A DNA stretch of 64,000 nucleotides. It comes from Viscum album. Taxonomy: Eukaryota; Streptophyta; Magnoliopsida; Santalales; Viscaceae. The stretch lies in assembly GCA_963277665.1 (NCBI GenBank), contig OY728157.1, forward strand, positions 362,776,067 to 362,840,066, written 5' to 3'. Of the stretch, positions 51,260 to 63,037 are shown piece by piece. Each line of letters starts with the position of its first letter. The first letter of the stretch is position 1. A program made the position numbers and the translations under genes. Under the pieces are notes generated by a model. That model was not told the DNA's origin and did not search any database. It worked only from the letters and a program-made list of their open reading frames with translations.

Positions 51260-54150
51260 CAGTAAGAAACAAAAATAAAAAAAATATCCCTATCAAAAGA
51301 TAGTTTTCTATTTTCTTCATCACTGGTTGACTTCTCTTTTCCCTTGGCAGCAGCATCACCAGAAGCCACAGGAGCAGAGGTAGAAGTTGAATAAGGGAGT
51401 GAACCAATTGAAAAAGAAGGTAGAGGGAAACCTTTAAAAACAGAGCGGGACAAGGTAGGTGTAGTGGAAGACCAAGGAAATTGTTGGTCAAGGATAATAG
51501 GTATGATCTGACTCAGAGCCTAAGAGACAGACATAGAAGTAGAGAAAAAGGCAGTGGATGAGAAGGTAGGAAAACCAGGTCACAAGGGAGCAGCTGTAGG
51601 AGCCACAATAGAAGTGATCTCCATAAGAAGATAAGGCCTCAAAAGCTTGATGAAGTCAGCAATAATCTCACCACCATACGGCATCTCTTTCTCAAAGTCA
51701 TCTTTGTTCTCTATGAAATTTTCCAATAAAAACGTGAAATCCTTCATCTTTTGAACTTGAGTTTGAAAATCTTGAGTGACAGGAGGGATTTTCAGATTCT
51801 ATACAAGGTACTTGAAATGGTTTGTCATATCATTCTTAGAGAAAATCCTATTGAAGTAGAAATCCACCTTCTTAGAAATTTCTTTTTGAGAATCATTGAA
51901 AATCTTGGAATGAATTATTACCAAATCAAGAAATTTTTCACTATTCTTGACAACCATAGATATAGACTCTTTGTCAAAACCATTGAGCACTGATTGGAGT
52001 TCTTATTTAACAACTATTCGGAGCAAATAATTGTCCAAAGAGGGTTAAGATGATTGTCCAGAGGTACTAGAAGCTGTAACAGCTAAAGTAAGAGACTTCA
52101 ATTGATTCAAAATTTTCTAGAGACAACCCTTATACTCATCATTCAACTTGTTAAGACCAATAACAAGCTCACGTGTCTCTTGAACTATTTATTTGTTTCT
52201 TTCATCCACCTTATAAGCTAAGGTTTTTAGGTTAGGTTGAATTAGGGAGGAAAATTCTTGTGGAATCTGACCACTAACATCCTCAACAGGATGAGCAACA
52301 GGTTCTGGCCTTGATTTCAGCACTCTCCATATCTTCAACCATACCTATGAGAGACTTCACTTCATCACTGATCTATTTGTTCTCAACTCTGACCTCTTTA
52401 ATTTCATGAAGTATTTTTGTTTGAATATACCAAATGACCTTCTATAACAATAGGGAATAATCTCTTTCACTCAATTTAGTTACAGGAGCAGGTTGAGTGT
52501 TCATGATATTTTCAACTCCAGCTAATAAGGTAGCTTTAAAGGCTTTCAAATCGTCCTTTCTCACTAAGGTAGAAATTTCTTGTGAAGGTTCGGAAATAGA
52601 AGTTGAGATAGGCTCATGTTACTTTGTAGATACAACATTAAGAGAAGATATTGATTTCAATTGAAACATAGTAGATGGATCTATACCTTTAACTAAAACT
52701 TCTTGGGAATCATTCACATCAAATTATCTAGGGAATTTATACCATGTATCCACATATCTTGGATCAATTGGATTAGGCACATCAACACTTTCCAAATTGG
52801 GGCACTACTCCCCCTCAACAAGTGGAACTCTTACAGGACTAAGAGATTTAGATCCTTCATCTATTTCTAAGATTTTAGCCACAATACCCTCACCTATTTA
52901 TTTTCTAAACAATTGAAAGGCTTGCTCCATTCTTTCTTCAGTAGTTGGGATAATCTCAGGAAAATCTTGTTCCTCTAGGTGTTCCTCAAAAGTAGTTTCT
53001 TTATCAAGAGAAATATTTTCTCCAAGATATTCTTCTAGAACATCCTTTTCCCTTTCAACAATAATATATTCTTCTTTATAAGTATTTTTTTCAGATTAAC
53101 AATTTCTTTAGGAACAGGTACTTCCTTCTCAATTAAAACTTGAGGAATAGGTTCACTTATTTCCTTATCCAGGACAGTTTCCCCTATAGGTGCAACAGCC
53201 TCTTCTTCTTCCTCCTAAACAGGATAGTTAACGATTTAATCTATCTCCAAATTAGGATCATAAATTTCTATAGGTCTTGAAGAGTGCTCAACCGAGTTGA
53301 ATTTTTCATAGACCCCCTCATTATCCTCTACTCATGCTTTTCTCCATGGATTCCAACTGATTTTAATTATTTTGATTGTAACCATTGAGATAAAAAATTC
53401 ATAGTCCTTAATGAATTCTTTATCTGGTTCAACCAACCCTTTATCATGAAGCATAGCACAGATTAACCTTGAGGTTGAATTTGAGGTTTTCTTTATCAAC
53501 TCACACATATAAAGTATAACATAATTTCATGGGTTGATCTTGTGTCCATTCTTCATAAGATGTATCAAAAATACATCCTGATAATTGAGTGTAGCAAAAT
53601 CTCTTTTTCTTTGTCTAATCAGATTCTGAACAAACTTAAACAAAAGTCTAGTTTCACCATCTAGCTCAGCAGCTATAGCACTTCTCTTTGTCTCATTTCC
53701 AATCAAGCTTTTCAAGGCTTCTTATAAAATAAATATCTCACTTGGAAGAGGATGACCTCTCTAGTAGTCCTCAAAAATACCCTCATGAGGTATCCTTAGG
53801 CAAGAATCCCATAACATCAAAGAAAAGGTACATCTTTGTCCATTGATCCAGCTTCTCACAACAAAACCATCTTTTGTATCAAAAGAGAATTGAACGAACT
53901 GATAAAACTGAGTGACTAACTTTGGTTATATCAGCCTTTCCTATTTTGAGAACCAATCTATCCATCCTTTCTATTTTATTACTTTCATTACTAAATACTT
54001 ACTTGATAGAATCCACTTAGGGAAGATTTTCTTTTTCAGGTACCACTATTATGTTCACCAGGTTCAGATTCAAAGGAACCTCAGGTGCTATCTTCGGTGC
54101 TATTTTCATCTTCTTATTTGATCTGCACTTCTTAGGAGTTAATGGCGATG
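51260..54150 (-). pseudogene. SIRE-B env-like region, decayed
   Basis: Readable fragments match SIRE-A's env-like ORFs in order. The N-terminal part (53715-53527) reads ETRLLFKFVQNLIRQRKRDFATLNYQ against SIRE-A's LLFKFIQHVL. The middle is acidic and coiled-coil-like. VDFYFNRIFSKNDMTNHF is at 51880-51820. The C-terminal tail contains KGKEKSTSDEE (near 51335). Many stops separate the pieces. The same domain order in two diverged copies supports a real protein in the ancestor. No membrane segment is obvious. Confidence 0.7.
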
Positions 54151-54359
54151 GGTGTTTTATTCTGGGTATTCAACGAAGGTTCAAGAGAGAGAGAAAGGTT
54201 GAAGGAGGGGTTACGGTTTGAGAGAAGAGAGCTTGGGTGAAGAAAGGAGTAAAACTTCTTTCATTTTTATCATTTGGCGATATCAAGCGTTGCAAAATAA
54301 AAAGCACGGGAAAGTAAAAGAATAAAATAATTAATTACAATGATATGGGTTATAATATG

Positions 54360-54663
54360 TAAAGAAAATTATAATGTGTCTTTATGGTGATACCAAAACA
54401 GACTTTCATGGTGAGACTGTAACAAGTTTTCATGGTGATACCATAACAAACTTTCATAGTGTCATCTTTACTTTGTGACTTCTAAATGGTGAGACCGTAT
54501 TGTTTGAAACAATATGTGCGAGACCGTAACAAAGTGATAGTAATTGTAAGACTAAAAACATGAAACAGCAACTTACAAGATAGTAAAACTATAAAATTGT
54601 TAGAGTTAGATAGTGACTTGTGAAACCATAAATTGTGAAATAGTAAGTTGTGAAACAATACAC
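54360..54663 (-). repeat. Degenerate repeats in the SIRE-B pol-env spacer
   Basis: On the plus strand, variants of GGTGAGACCGTAACAA recur (also ATGGTGATACCATAAC and TGTGAAACCATAA). They occupy the same place as the 14-bp array of SIRE-A. Confidence 0.6.
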
Positions 54664-56520
54664 TTACTATTTAAGATTTATCATTCCCAATTCATGTATG
54701 ATGTAATTTATTCTTTCATAATTTAATGTTTTAGTGAATATATCAGCAAGCTGATATTTAGTTCCAATGAATTCCAAAGTGATATCACCTTTTTGATAAT
54801 GGTTTCTCAAAAAGTGATGTCTTACATCAATATGTTTTGTCCTAGAGTGAGAAACAGGATTTTTTGAGATGTTAATAGTACTTTTATTGTAAAAATTTAT
54901 ATTTACATTCCTAAATTGATATCCATAATCTAATAATGTTTGTTTCATCCACAAAATTTGTGCACAAAAACTACTAGAAACTATGTACTCATCTTCGGCA
55001 GTAGATAATGCAACAGAGTTTTGGTTCTTACTACACCATGATACTAGTGACTTGCCTAAAAAGTGAAATGTTAAAGAGGTTCCTTTTATATATAACTTAC
55101 AACCACTGAATTCAACATCATAAAAACTAACTAACTCAAATGATTTTCCTATGGGATAGAACAGTCCTAGATTGGGTGTATTCTAGAGTTATTTGAAAAT
55201 CCTTTTAACAGTATTTAAATGAGACTCCTTAGGGTTTTTTTTAAAATGAGCACACATACATACACTAAACATAATATCAGGTCACCTGGCAGTTAAGTAG
55301 ATTAAGCTTCCAATCATTCCTCTATAAGTGGTTTGATCAACATATTTTCCATCTTCATCAAGATCCAACTTACAAGTAGTACTCATTGAAGTGTCACTAC
55401 TTTTAGTGCTATCCAAGCCAAAACATTTTAGAAGATCCCTAGTATATTTTATTTGATTTAAAATAATACCATCATTATTTTTAAAGATTTTAATTTCAAT
55501 AAGAATTTTAGTTCACCCATTAAACTCATTTCAAATTCATTTTGAATCATTTTAGAAAATTAAATACATAAAGAATTTCTTGAAGATCTAAATATAATAT
55601 CATCCACATAAATTTCAACTACTAAAACATCATTAGAAATTCATTTTATAAAAAGGGTAGGATTAGCTATTTCTTTTGTAAAACATTTTTAAATAAGAAA
55701 ATTACTTTATTTATCATACCAATCTCTTAGAGCTTATTTTAAACCATATAAATCTTTTTATAAATTAAAAAAATGATTTGGAAAGTTAGGATTTGTAAAA
55801 CCAGGGAGTTTCTCAACAAATACAACCTCATATATATACCCATTTCGGAATTCACTTTTAATATCCATTTGATATAGTTTGAAATTTATATGTGTAGCAT
55901 AAACAAGAATAATTCTGGTGGCTTCAAGTCTAACTACTGGTGAAAATGTTTCCTCATATTCAATTCCTTATTCTTGATTATAGCCTTGTGCAACCAATCT
56001 AGCCTTGTTTCTAACTATGTTACTAGCTTTATCTACTTTATTTTTAAATATCCACTTAGTGACTATGGTAAATGTGTCTTTAGGTATGTCAATAAGTTTC
56101 CAAACTTTGTTCCTTTCAAACTGATTAAGTTCTTCTTGCATAGCCATCACCCAAAATTCATCATTGATAGCATCATTAATGTTTTTAGGTTCAAGTTGTG
56201 ACAAGAAGACTTGATATTCAACCTGATTTCTAAGAGAAGATCTAGTTTGAGTTCCCTTATCTAAATCTCATACAATTGCATCTAAATGATGGTTCTTAAG
56301 AGTTCTAACAGCTCTAGAAAAATAGGGATTGGTGATTTCAAGTTCATTAATAGGTTTGGGTTCATTATGACCAAAATCTAAAGAATTTCCAGAACTGAAA
56401 GTTTCCACAGATTCCTTTATTGGATGGTTATAGTATTTTGAATTCATGTCCAAATTTGACACATTATCCTCTAGGTTATCTAGAGTGGTCTTAGGCTCAT
56501 GTGGATCTGTTTCATCAAAT
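54664..56520 (-). pseudogene. pol: SIRE-B reverse transcriptase and RNase H, decayed
   Basis: In sense: NKVWKLIDIPKDTF, then KARLVAQGYNQ (56204-55968) start the RT. YVDD is still present near 55604-55593. RNase H ends with [21 protein letters not shown] and LADIFTKTLN (54954-54667). Stops and frameshifts lie between. Trp at the NKVW position shows that the SIRE-A stop at 13651 is a derived change. Confidence 0.85.
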
Positions 56521-57783
56521 TTGACATGGAAAAATTATTCCACACATTTAGTTCTTTTTTCAAACACTCTCTAGGCTTTACTAGAGATTGAATATTCTAT
56601 AAATATTTCTTCATCACTCTTGGATGCAAATTTATCAAGATTGTCCTTAGTATTAAGGATATAGACTTTTCAACCAAAAACTTTGAAGTATCTTACTTTG
56701 GTTTTTCTATTGTTCCATAACTCATATGGAGTTATTTTAATAATGGGTCTAATCAACACTCTATTAATAATATATCATGTTGTATTTACAGCTTCAGCTC
56801 AAAAATAAATAGGTAAGTCATATTCACTAATCATGGTTATAGAAATCTCTTGAAATGTTCTATTTCTTCATTCTACAACTCCATTCTGTTGAGGTGTTCT
56901 AGGGGTAGAGAAATTATGACTATTGCCATTTTGTGAACATATGGATTCAAACTCTTGATTTTCAAACTCATGGTTGTGATCACTTCTTAAGGATTTAATT
57001 CTAATTCCACTAAGATTTTCTACAATTTTAGAATATTTGGTTAAGTAAGAGCATGCTTCACTTTTGTGAGCCAAAAATAAAGTCCAAATATATCTAGAAA
57101 AGTCATCTACAAGAACATAAACATAGTGCTTCCCATTTAAACTAGAAACTCTAGATGGTCCAAACAAATCCATGTGAACCAGTTCGAGAGGTTGAGAAGT
57201 TGACACTTATTTCTTTGGTTTGAAGGAAATTTTGTGTTTCTTTCCCTTTTTATAGGGCTTGAACACTTTATCATTTGGAAACTCAAGTTTGGGTAATTCT
57301 TTGACTAAACTCTTTCTAGTTAGTTTTCTAAGAGAGTGAATATTACAGTGTCCTAGTCTTCTATGCCAAAGGCAAGATTCTTTATGAAATACACTTAAAA
57401 ATGAATCATTTTGAGAGACTAAAGAATCTAAGTTAACAAAGTATACATTTTTGTTTCTCAATGTATAAAACACTAATTAATTTTTATAATTAAAAACATT
57501 GCAATAATTATTTTTAAATTTAACATGAAATCCATCATCACATAGTTGTGAAATACTAAGCAGATTATATTTAAACCCATCAACAAAAAGTACTTTGGAA
57601 ATTAAAACTGAGTTAGAGTTACTGATTTGGCCAAGGCTAAAGATTTTTCCTTTGGCAATGTCACCAAAGGTGACATGTACACCATCAATTTTTATTAATC
57701 CCTTGAAGTATGAATAGTCCCCAATCATGTGTCTTGAACATCCACTTTCCAAGTACCATAAGCTTTTATATGAGCTCTTTAAG
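56521..57783 (-). pseudogene. pol: SIRE-B protease, GAG-pre-integrase and integrase, decayed
   Basis: In sense: ESGCSRHMIGDYSYF (protease; the usual DSG is ESG here), WHRRLGHCNIHSLRKL (pre-integrase zinc site), MSTSQPLELVHMDLFGPS, SLRSDHNHEFEN and TPQQNGVVE (integrase). One pre-integrase cysteine pair (C..C) has decayed to 'FKPYKKGK'. Several open stretches (57752-57477, 57473-57207, 57206-56868) are separated by stops. Confidence 0.85.
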
Positions 57784-57845
57784 AAAATTTCCTACAAAAT
57801 AGTCAAATAAAAATAGACTTTGGTACCCATATTTGTTTTGGTCCA
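57784..57845 (-). pseudogene. gag: SIRE-B Gag C-terminal end, right after the solo LTR
   Basis: In sense GPKQIWVPKS is followed by a stop (TGA), the same gag end motif as SIRE-A. It is the short 3' piece left after the solo-LTR insertion. Confidence 0.7.
57841..57845 (+). repeat. Left flank GTCCA, candidate TSD of the solo LTR
   Basis: GTCCA precedes TGTAAC at 57846. TTCCA follows the right end at 61207-61211, 4 of 5 matching. Confidence 0.6.
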
Positions 57846-59200
57846 TGTAACACCCCGAGCTTCCATGATACGCTTCTCTTTCAATAATACAATAGCTTGC
57901 ATTATACGCAAGTTCGAGATTCTAACACACCGCGACCAATCAAAATAGCCATTATGAATAGTAATACCAACTTTTTGAAATTATATATATTTTATATTTC
58001 AAAATGGATTTAATTTTTGGATTCGGAATATCGAAATTAGCCTATGTTGAATTTTTGGTATTTTTTTGACAAACTTCAATTTTTTATGAATAGTGAAACC
58101 ACTAAGTGGTAGTTAAAAAACTGATTTTTCATTTAAATGAAACATTACCACTTCTGTGATTTGATTTTAAAAAATATAACATACATGGTTGTCATTAGAA
58201 AGTAAAATGTGGTTCAATGGGATTAAAATAATTTTTTGGTGAATAGTAACTTTTAAGTTTAATTAATCGCGATTAAAGGTAATTAGTTAAATTTAAGGTA
58301 AAAATGATATTATAAAAATATTAAAATACCCTTACACTTGTCCTACCCTTATTTGATGAGTCATGGACAACCAATAAAATCTATTGGTCTACTTGGGGAC
58401 CCCATGGATCCACTTGGGTAAGAAAATGACATTAATAACTTTTTATTTAAAGTAAAAATAAAATTGTCACAAACATGTGTTGTTTTACTAAAACAATTAT
58501 TACATGGGGTTATATAAGTTAACTTTTCGACTATAAATATTAATTGGAAAGATAAAAAATTTTCCTAAATCATGGTAATTTTTTTATAATTTTTAGACAT
58601 TAAATAAATTAAATTATTTATGACAACATGATGATGCAGTGATTACCTCATTAATTAATGATTTAAATAAAATGAAAAGATAATGTAACATATATGACTT
58701 AAACTTGTCAAAAACTTATTTTATGAGTATATTTAGAACCCTTATCACCTTATATTTGAAATATATCATTTTGGGACCTTTAAAATTCGAAACTCATTAT
58801 ATAATAAAGTAACATTTCATGACCTTCCAAGAGTGCCCCTCCTCTCCTCTTATAAAAGGCCCCCACCTCTACCACCTTATTCACACCTTAAAGCCATTTG
58901 GTTAAGACAAAATCTGCCCAAATACTCTTTCAACTTCCCTATATTACTCCTAGAAGCCTCACTTTGGGTAGAACTCTTCCCAAGAAAGCCTTTGGCTCAA
59001 ATCAAAAAGAGTTACCCGATTTTAAGGTAATGTCTTCTTTTATGTTCTTTTGTTTTATTTTGCTTCTCCAACCCCCTAAACTCTTATTATTCCTTTACTT
59101 TGTAACAAAAACAGTATCTTCAATATACTAGGATGTTTTTATGATAATTATTCGAGCTACACTTACACACAACTCCGTCTAATGGTTAAAGAACATACTG

Positions 59201-59233
59201 TTTCCGTGGATGGCGAATTACTGCCTCACGAAA
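59201..59233 (+). repeat. Hairpin module c' (solo LTR)
   Basis: Arms TTTCCGTG (59201-59208) and CACGAAA (59227-59233) pair with one bulged C. The core GATGGCGAATTACTGCCT resembles module c of X in sense. Confidence 0.6.
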
Positions 59234-59396
59234 TGATGATTGCTCTATCTTCTCCTACCAACTCTAATGGTGGCAATTATGATGGAAATATATTTATTTA
59301 TGATATATATTATATTTATTTCCTCTATATTCTTCTGTATTTTACATTTAAAACATATCTTTATGCATTGCATGTTGTGCAAATGTGATAATTTCA

Positions 59397-59428
59397 TTTG
59401 AGGAAGTGCGGACTACCGCTCCCTCAAA
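59397..59428 (+). repeat. Hairpin module b' (solo LTR)
   Basis: Arms TTTGAGG (59397-59403) and CCTCAAA (59422-59428) are perfect. The inner stem is GCGG/CCGC around ACTA, where X has ACGG/CCGT around ACTA in sense. Confidence 0.75.
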
Positions 59429-59571
59429 GTGATTTGAATCGTTAATGCCATATGTGGGACATATAAAGGATGGATTAAGTGATATTATATATGATATTAT
59501 ACTGGAATTATAATATAACTTTATATCATTATGTTTCATTCCATTAAAATATGAAATAGAAATAAAAGTAG

Positions 59572-59609
59572 CGTTCATGTGTACGTACGGCTTACCGTCT
59601 CCATGAACG
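59572..59609 (+). repeat. Hairpin module a' (solo LTR)
   Basis: Arms CGTTCATG (59572-59579) and CATGAACG (59602-59609) are perfect. The inner stem is ACGG/CCGT around CTTA, with GTACGTAC before it. Confidence 0.8.
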
Positions 59610-61206
59610 GTGCATTTCATTTCTTACCTCTAAATGTTATGTAATATTATAAAGGAAAGTATATACTGGATATATATGATATATATGATATCTACATCAT
59701 GAATATAATTCTGGATGTAATGGATATTTTACCACATGAACAACTTGTAATTATAAGAAGTTTATTTTTGACTCAAGTACCAAAGATCAACAAAACGACC
59801 GTTGTTAACTTGAATAATTACATAATGTTCATAACATGGTAATAAGTGATATAATAGGAATAATGAACTTTAAAAAGTTTCTTAATCAAGTATAAATTAA
59901 CTCTAGTTTATTATCCAGGAGGTTAAAGAACGATCGATTCAAGTCAGACACGAGGTAAGGGAACTTCTTAACCCAATTTCTGTTCTTTGGGTTAATCTCC
60001 TACTTTCAAATTATGTCATGATATTATTATGTCATATCTTGTATTTGTACTTTATTTATGTGTACTTATAGTGAATACACATAATAGATCTATTTTATTT
60101 AAAAATGATCTTTGTAAGGGACTTCGTCTCAATCTTCTTTCATTGAGGCATATTTTGTTTTAATACAAGACTTTCTTTTATACGGTGTATAAATCCCTTT
60201 GACTTTTACTTTTATTCAAAAGGAATCTTTTTATACGAAATGTTTTACTAAACAAAAAAAGGGAATGTTTTTTTGTCATACATATGCAGCGACAATGACT
60301 TCTCCACCTCCATGACCATTATTTGAGTTTCGGCTTCCTCTACAAGCCATAACTTTTTTTTAAATGAAAAATAAAAACCAAGTTTTAATTTTCATTTATT
60401 TTGGTATTGAAAATGGTTTTTATAATGTTTTATTATATCAATGTATTGTATTGATATCTTGTGATTGAAATGTGGAAATGTTATGTTTTCTTTATGCATG
60501 TTTTATGTGATACGATTATGTTATGGTTTATGATATGTTTAAACCTGTTCATATGAGGAATGAATTAGACTTAATAAGTGATGGGTGGAGCCCGCTATAG
60601 CTCCTCGATGCATCAGCAGGTCTCATAAGACAAACTAGTGTCTTGGAACGAGGCCTTGACAAAATATTGTTTGTAGTCTTGGCACGAGGCCTTGGCTACG
60701 TGGTTATGATAGTCTAGCATTATGCATTCCATTATTGTAAAAGTGGTTATTGATATTGCATGTGATTATTTGACCAGTAAAATATCCATGTGAATAAGTA
60801 AATGACATTATCTCATTTTACTTTTTCCATATTATGTTGAAGTTCAAGTTTAAAAGTCTTTTGTTTTAGTTATACATTTTCTTAAATGTTTATGTTTATT
60901 TATGAAAGCTTCCGCTATATTGTTATCCTTACTGAGAATCTGAGCTCACCTCTTTCAATGTTTTAATTTTTCCAGGATGTGATGAAGTATATTATGAATG
61001 ACCTGCAGGGATGGTATGAGGGAATATGAAGACAAGATGTTGTTGTAGTTTTGTTTTACTTTATGATGTAATGTAAGACTTATTAATGTATCTAGTGTTT
61101 CCAAAGCTACTAAACAAATCGATCTTTCGAGATTTGATCTTTTGTGATCATGACAATGTTATGCAATAATGCACCGACTCTGGGTAACTGGGTTCGGGGC
61201 GTTACA

Positions 61207-62890
61207 TTCCAGTAATATTAGTGACTAGTCATTTAGGAACCAAAACCTTCCTTATAGGTTTATTTTAAGAATTATGAAAAGTGCTTGAAAAATAAACTTT
61301 ATTTGGTCCAAAAAAGCTTGATATAGTAGAGAGTGCATCATAATTTGAACTATATAAATGTTTTCCAAAACTAGAAGTAAAGTTATATTTCCTAGATTTA
61401 GAAACAAAATTAATTCTTCCAAAATTTCTTTTACCAGGTTGATATCCAATACCAGTAGTATGTTTAGGAGCAATATGTTTACCTAGCACTTGTACCAAAG
61501 TATCTTTACCATTAGTAAACCATTCATGGTCTTTTTTCAATTTCTCATTGGATAGCTTTAGTGCATTGTTTTCTTTGAGTAATTGAAAAAATTTCTTTCT
61601 TTCTACAGTAAGTTAAAATTTAACAGTTGAGGTAAGAGCATGTTGTTTATTTAAATATTTGTATTTATCTTTTAGTTCATTACATGTATCTTCAAGCATA
61701 TTACAATACTCAAACATTTCTTCATTAGACATATTTTCATAATCACTTTCATCTCCAGAATAATAAAAATTGTGTACAAGAGATTCCAGTGTTACCTCAT
61801 ATGTTTTTTTCATAAAACACATATTGGCTTTGTTGGCATGTTCATCATATGAAGATTCTGAGTCACTTGAACTATCCTCAGAAGCACTCCATGTTTCTTT
61901 CACTGTATTTTTATACTTTCTATATTTGTCCTCATATTTATTTTTGTACTTGATCTTGGGATAATAATCCTTTACATGTACCTTTCGCTTACACTCATAG
62001 AATATTATCTCATCAGACTTGTCACTTCTTTTCCAATCTTTCTTCCAACTTCATTTTTTATCATATCTTCCTTTGAAGTTAGGCTTTCTGAAAAATTTCT
62101 TCTTGTTGTAAGATATATTAAAACTTCTGGCTAACTGATTCATCTCCTCATCACTATTAGGTGATGATTTTTCACTACTATAACTTTATACAGAGGATTC
62201 CAATTTCCCTTTTTCTTTGTTTTTAGAGTTGGTGGTCTTAAATGCAATAGATTTTATTTTGGGTTCATGCTCCTCTTTTTTGTTGACTTTCAGATCTTCT
62301 TCATACATCATTAGTTTACCAATGATTTCTTTTACAGGTAACTTTCTGATGTTTCATGACTCTCTAATAGAGATATAGGTTCCTCTCCATCTATCAAGCA
62401 GGCATTTGAGAATCCTCATGATTTGTTCTTTGGCGATGACTTCTCTTCCAAGAGAAATCATTGTGTTAACAATTTCATTGAACCTAAGATACATGTCAAA
62501 AATAGGCTCATCGTGTTTTATTTTAAATTTATCATTTTTAATAGTATAAGTATTAAGTCTCATTTCTTTTACACTAGAAGTTACTTCATATGAAATAGAC
62601 AAAGTATCCCAAATTTCATGGGCAGTTTTACATGCAGAAATTCTATTAAATTTTTCATCTCCTAAGAAGAAATATAAAGAATTCATGGCTTTGAAATTGT
62701 TGTTGTAGGTAGTCTTGGTAAGATCATCCCGAGTGATTCTATCAGTAGAAGGAATCTTATACTCATCTATAATTTAAGACCAAATTTCAAAACCCATACT
62801 TTCTAAATGCATTTTCATTTTGATTTCCCTTTGGGAATAATTGGTTCAATTAAAGAATGGTGGTCTGTTTGTTGTAGCACCTTCCATTCT
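61207..62890 (-). pseudogene. gag: SIRE-B Gag, main part, decayed
   Basis: In sense from about 62890: EGATTNRPPFFN, then NSLYFFLGDEKFNRISACKTA, EIVNTMISLGREVIAKEQIM and CLLDRWRG (62686-62354, UBN2-type gag). Then a decayed nucleocapsid with FYECKRKVHVKDYYP near 62000, where the first zinc ligand is Phe, as in SIRE-A. Then MKETWSASEDSSSDSESS, EMFEYCNMLEDTCNELKD and WFTNGKDTLVQVLGKHIAPK (61903-61265). It is cut at 61206 by the solo LTR. Confidence 0.85.
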
Positions 62891-63023
62891 ATTATAAATA
62901 ATAAATAAATACTTTGAAATAGCTAGAAATTTAGAATTAACAAAAATCTACAGATCTTTAAAGTACAACTAAAATCATAGTTGAATATTTTCAAAAACTA
63001 AGTCTTAACATGAATAACAAACT

Positions 63024-63035
63024 CTTTTGATACCA
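63024..63035 (-). other. SIRE-B primer-binding site
   Basis: In sense TGGTATCAAAAG follows the LTR end with a two-base gap, an initiator-Met-type site with decay in the last four bases. Confidence 0.8.
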
Positions 63036-63037
63036 AA

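Larger units (their letters stand above)
57846..61206 (+). mobile_element. Solo LTR related to element X, inserted in SIRE-B gag
   Basis: It is 3361 bp, starts TGTAACACCCCGAG and ends CGGGGCGTTACA. Related landmarks: it shares the TGTAACACC start, one CTTGC...GCAAG palindrome, GTTTCCAAAG.ACTAAAC near the 3' end and the three ordered hairpin modules with the X LTRs, in the opposite orientation. No internal region, primer-binding site or second LTR is present, so it is best explained by recombination between two LTRs. SIRE-B gag similarity ends and resumes exactly at the borders. No gene is seen inside. Confidence 0.8.

Noticed and set aside
58833..59388. Short ORFs in the solo LTR that might be a host gene
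   Set aside because: They overlap each other, lack motifs, and sit inside a well-bounded LTR.
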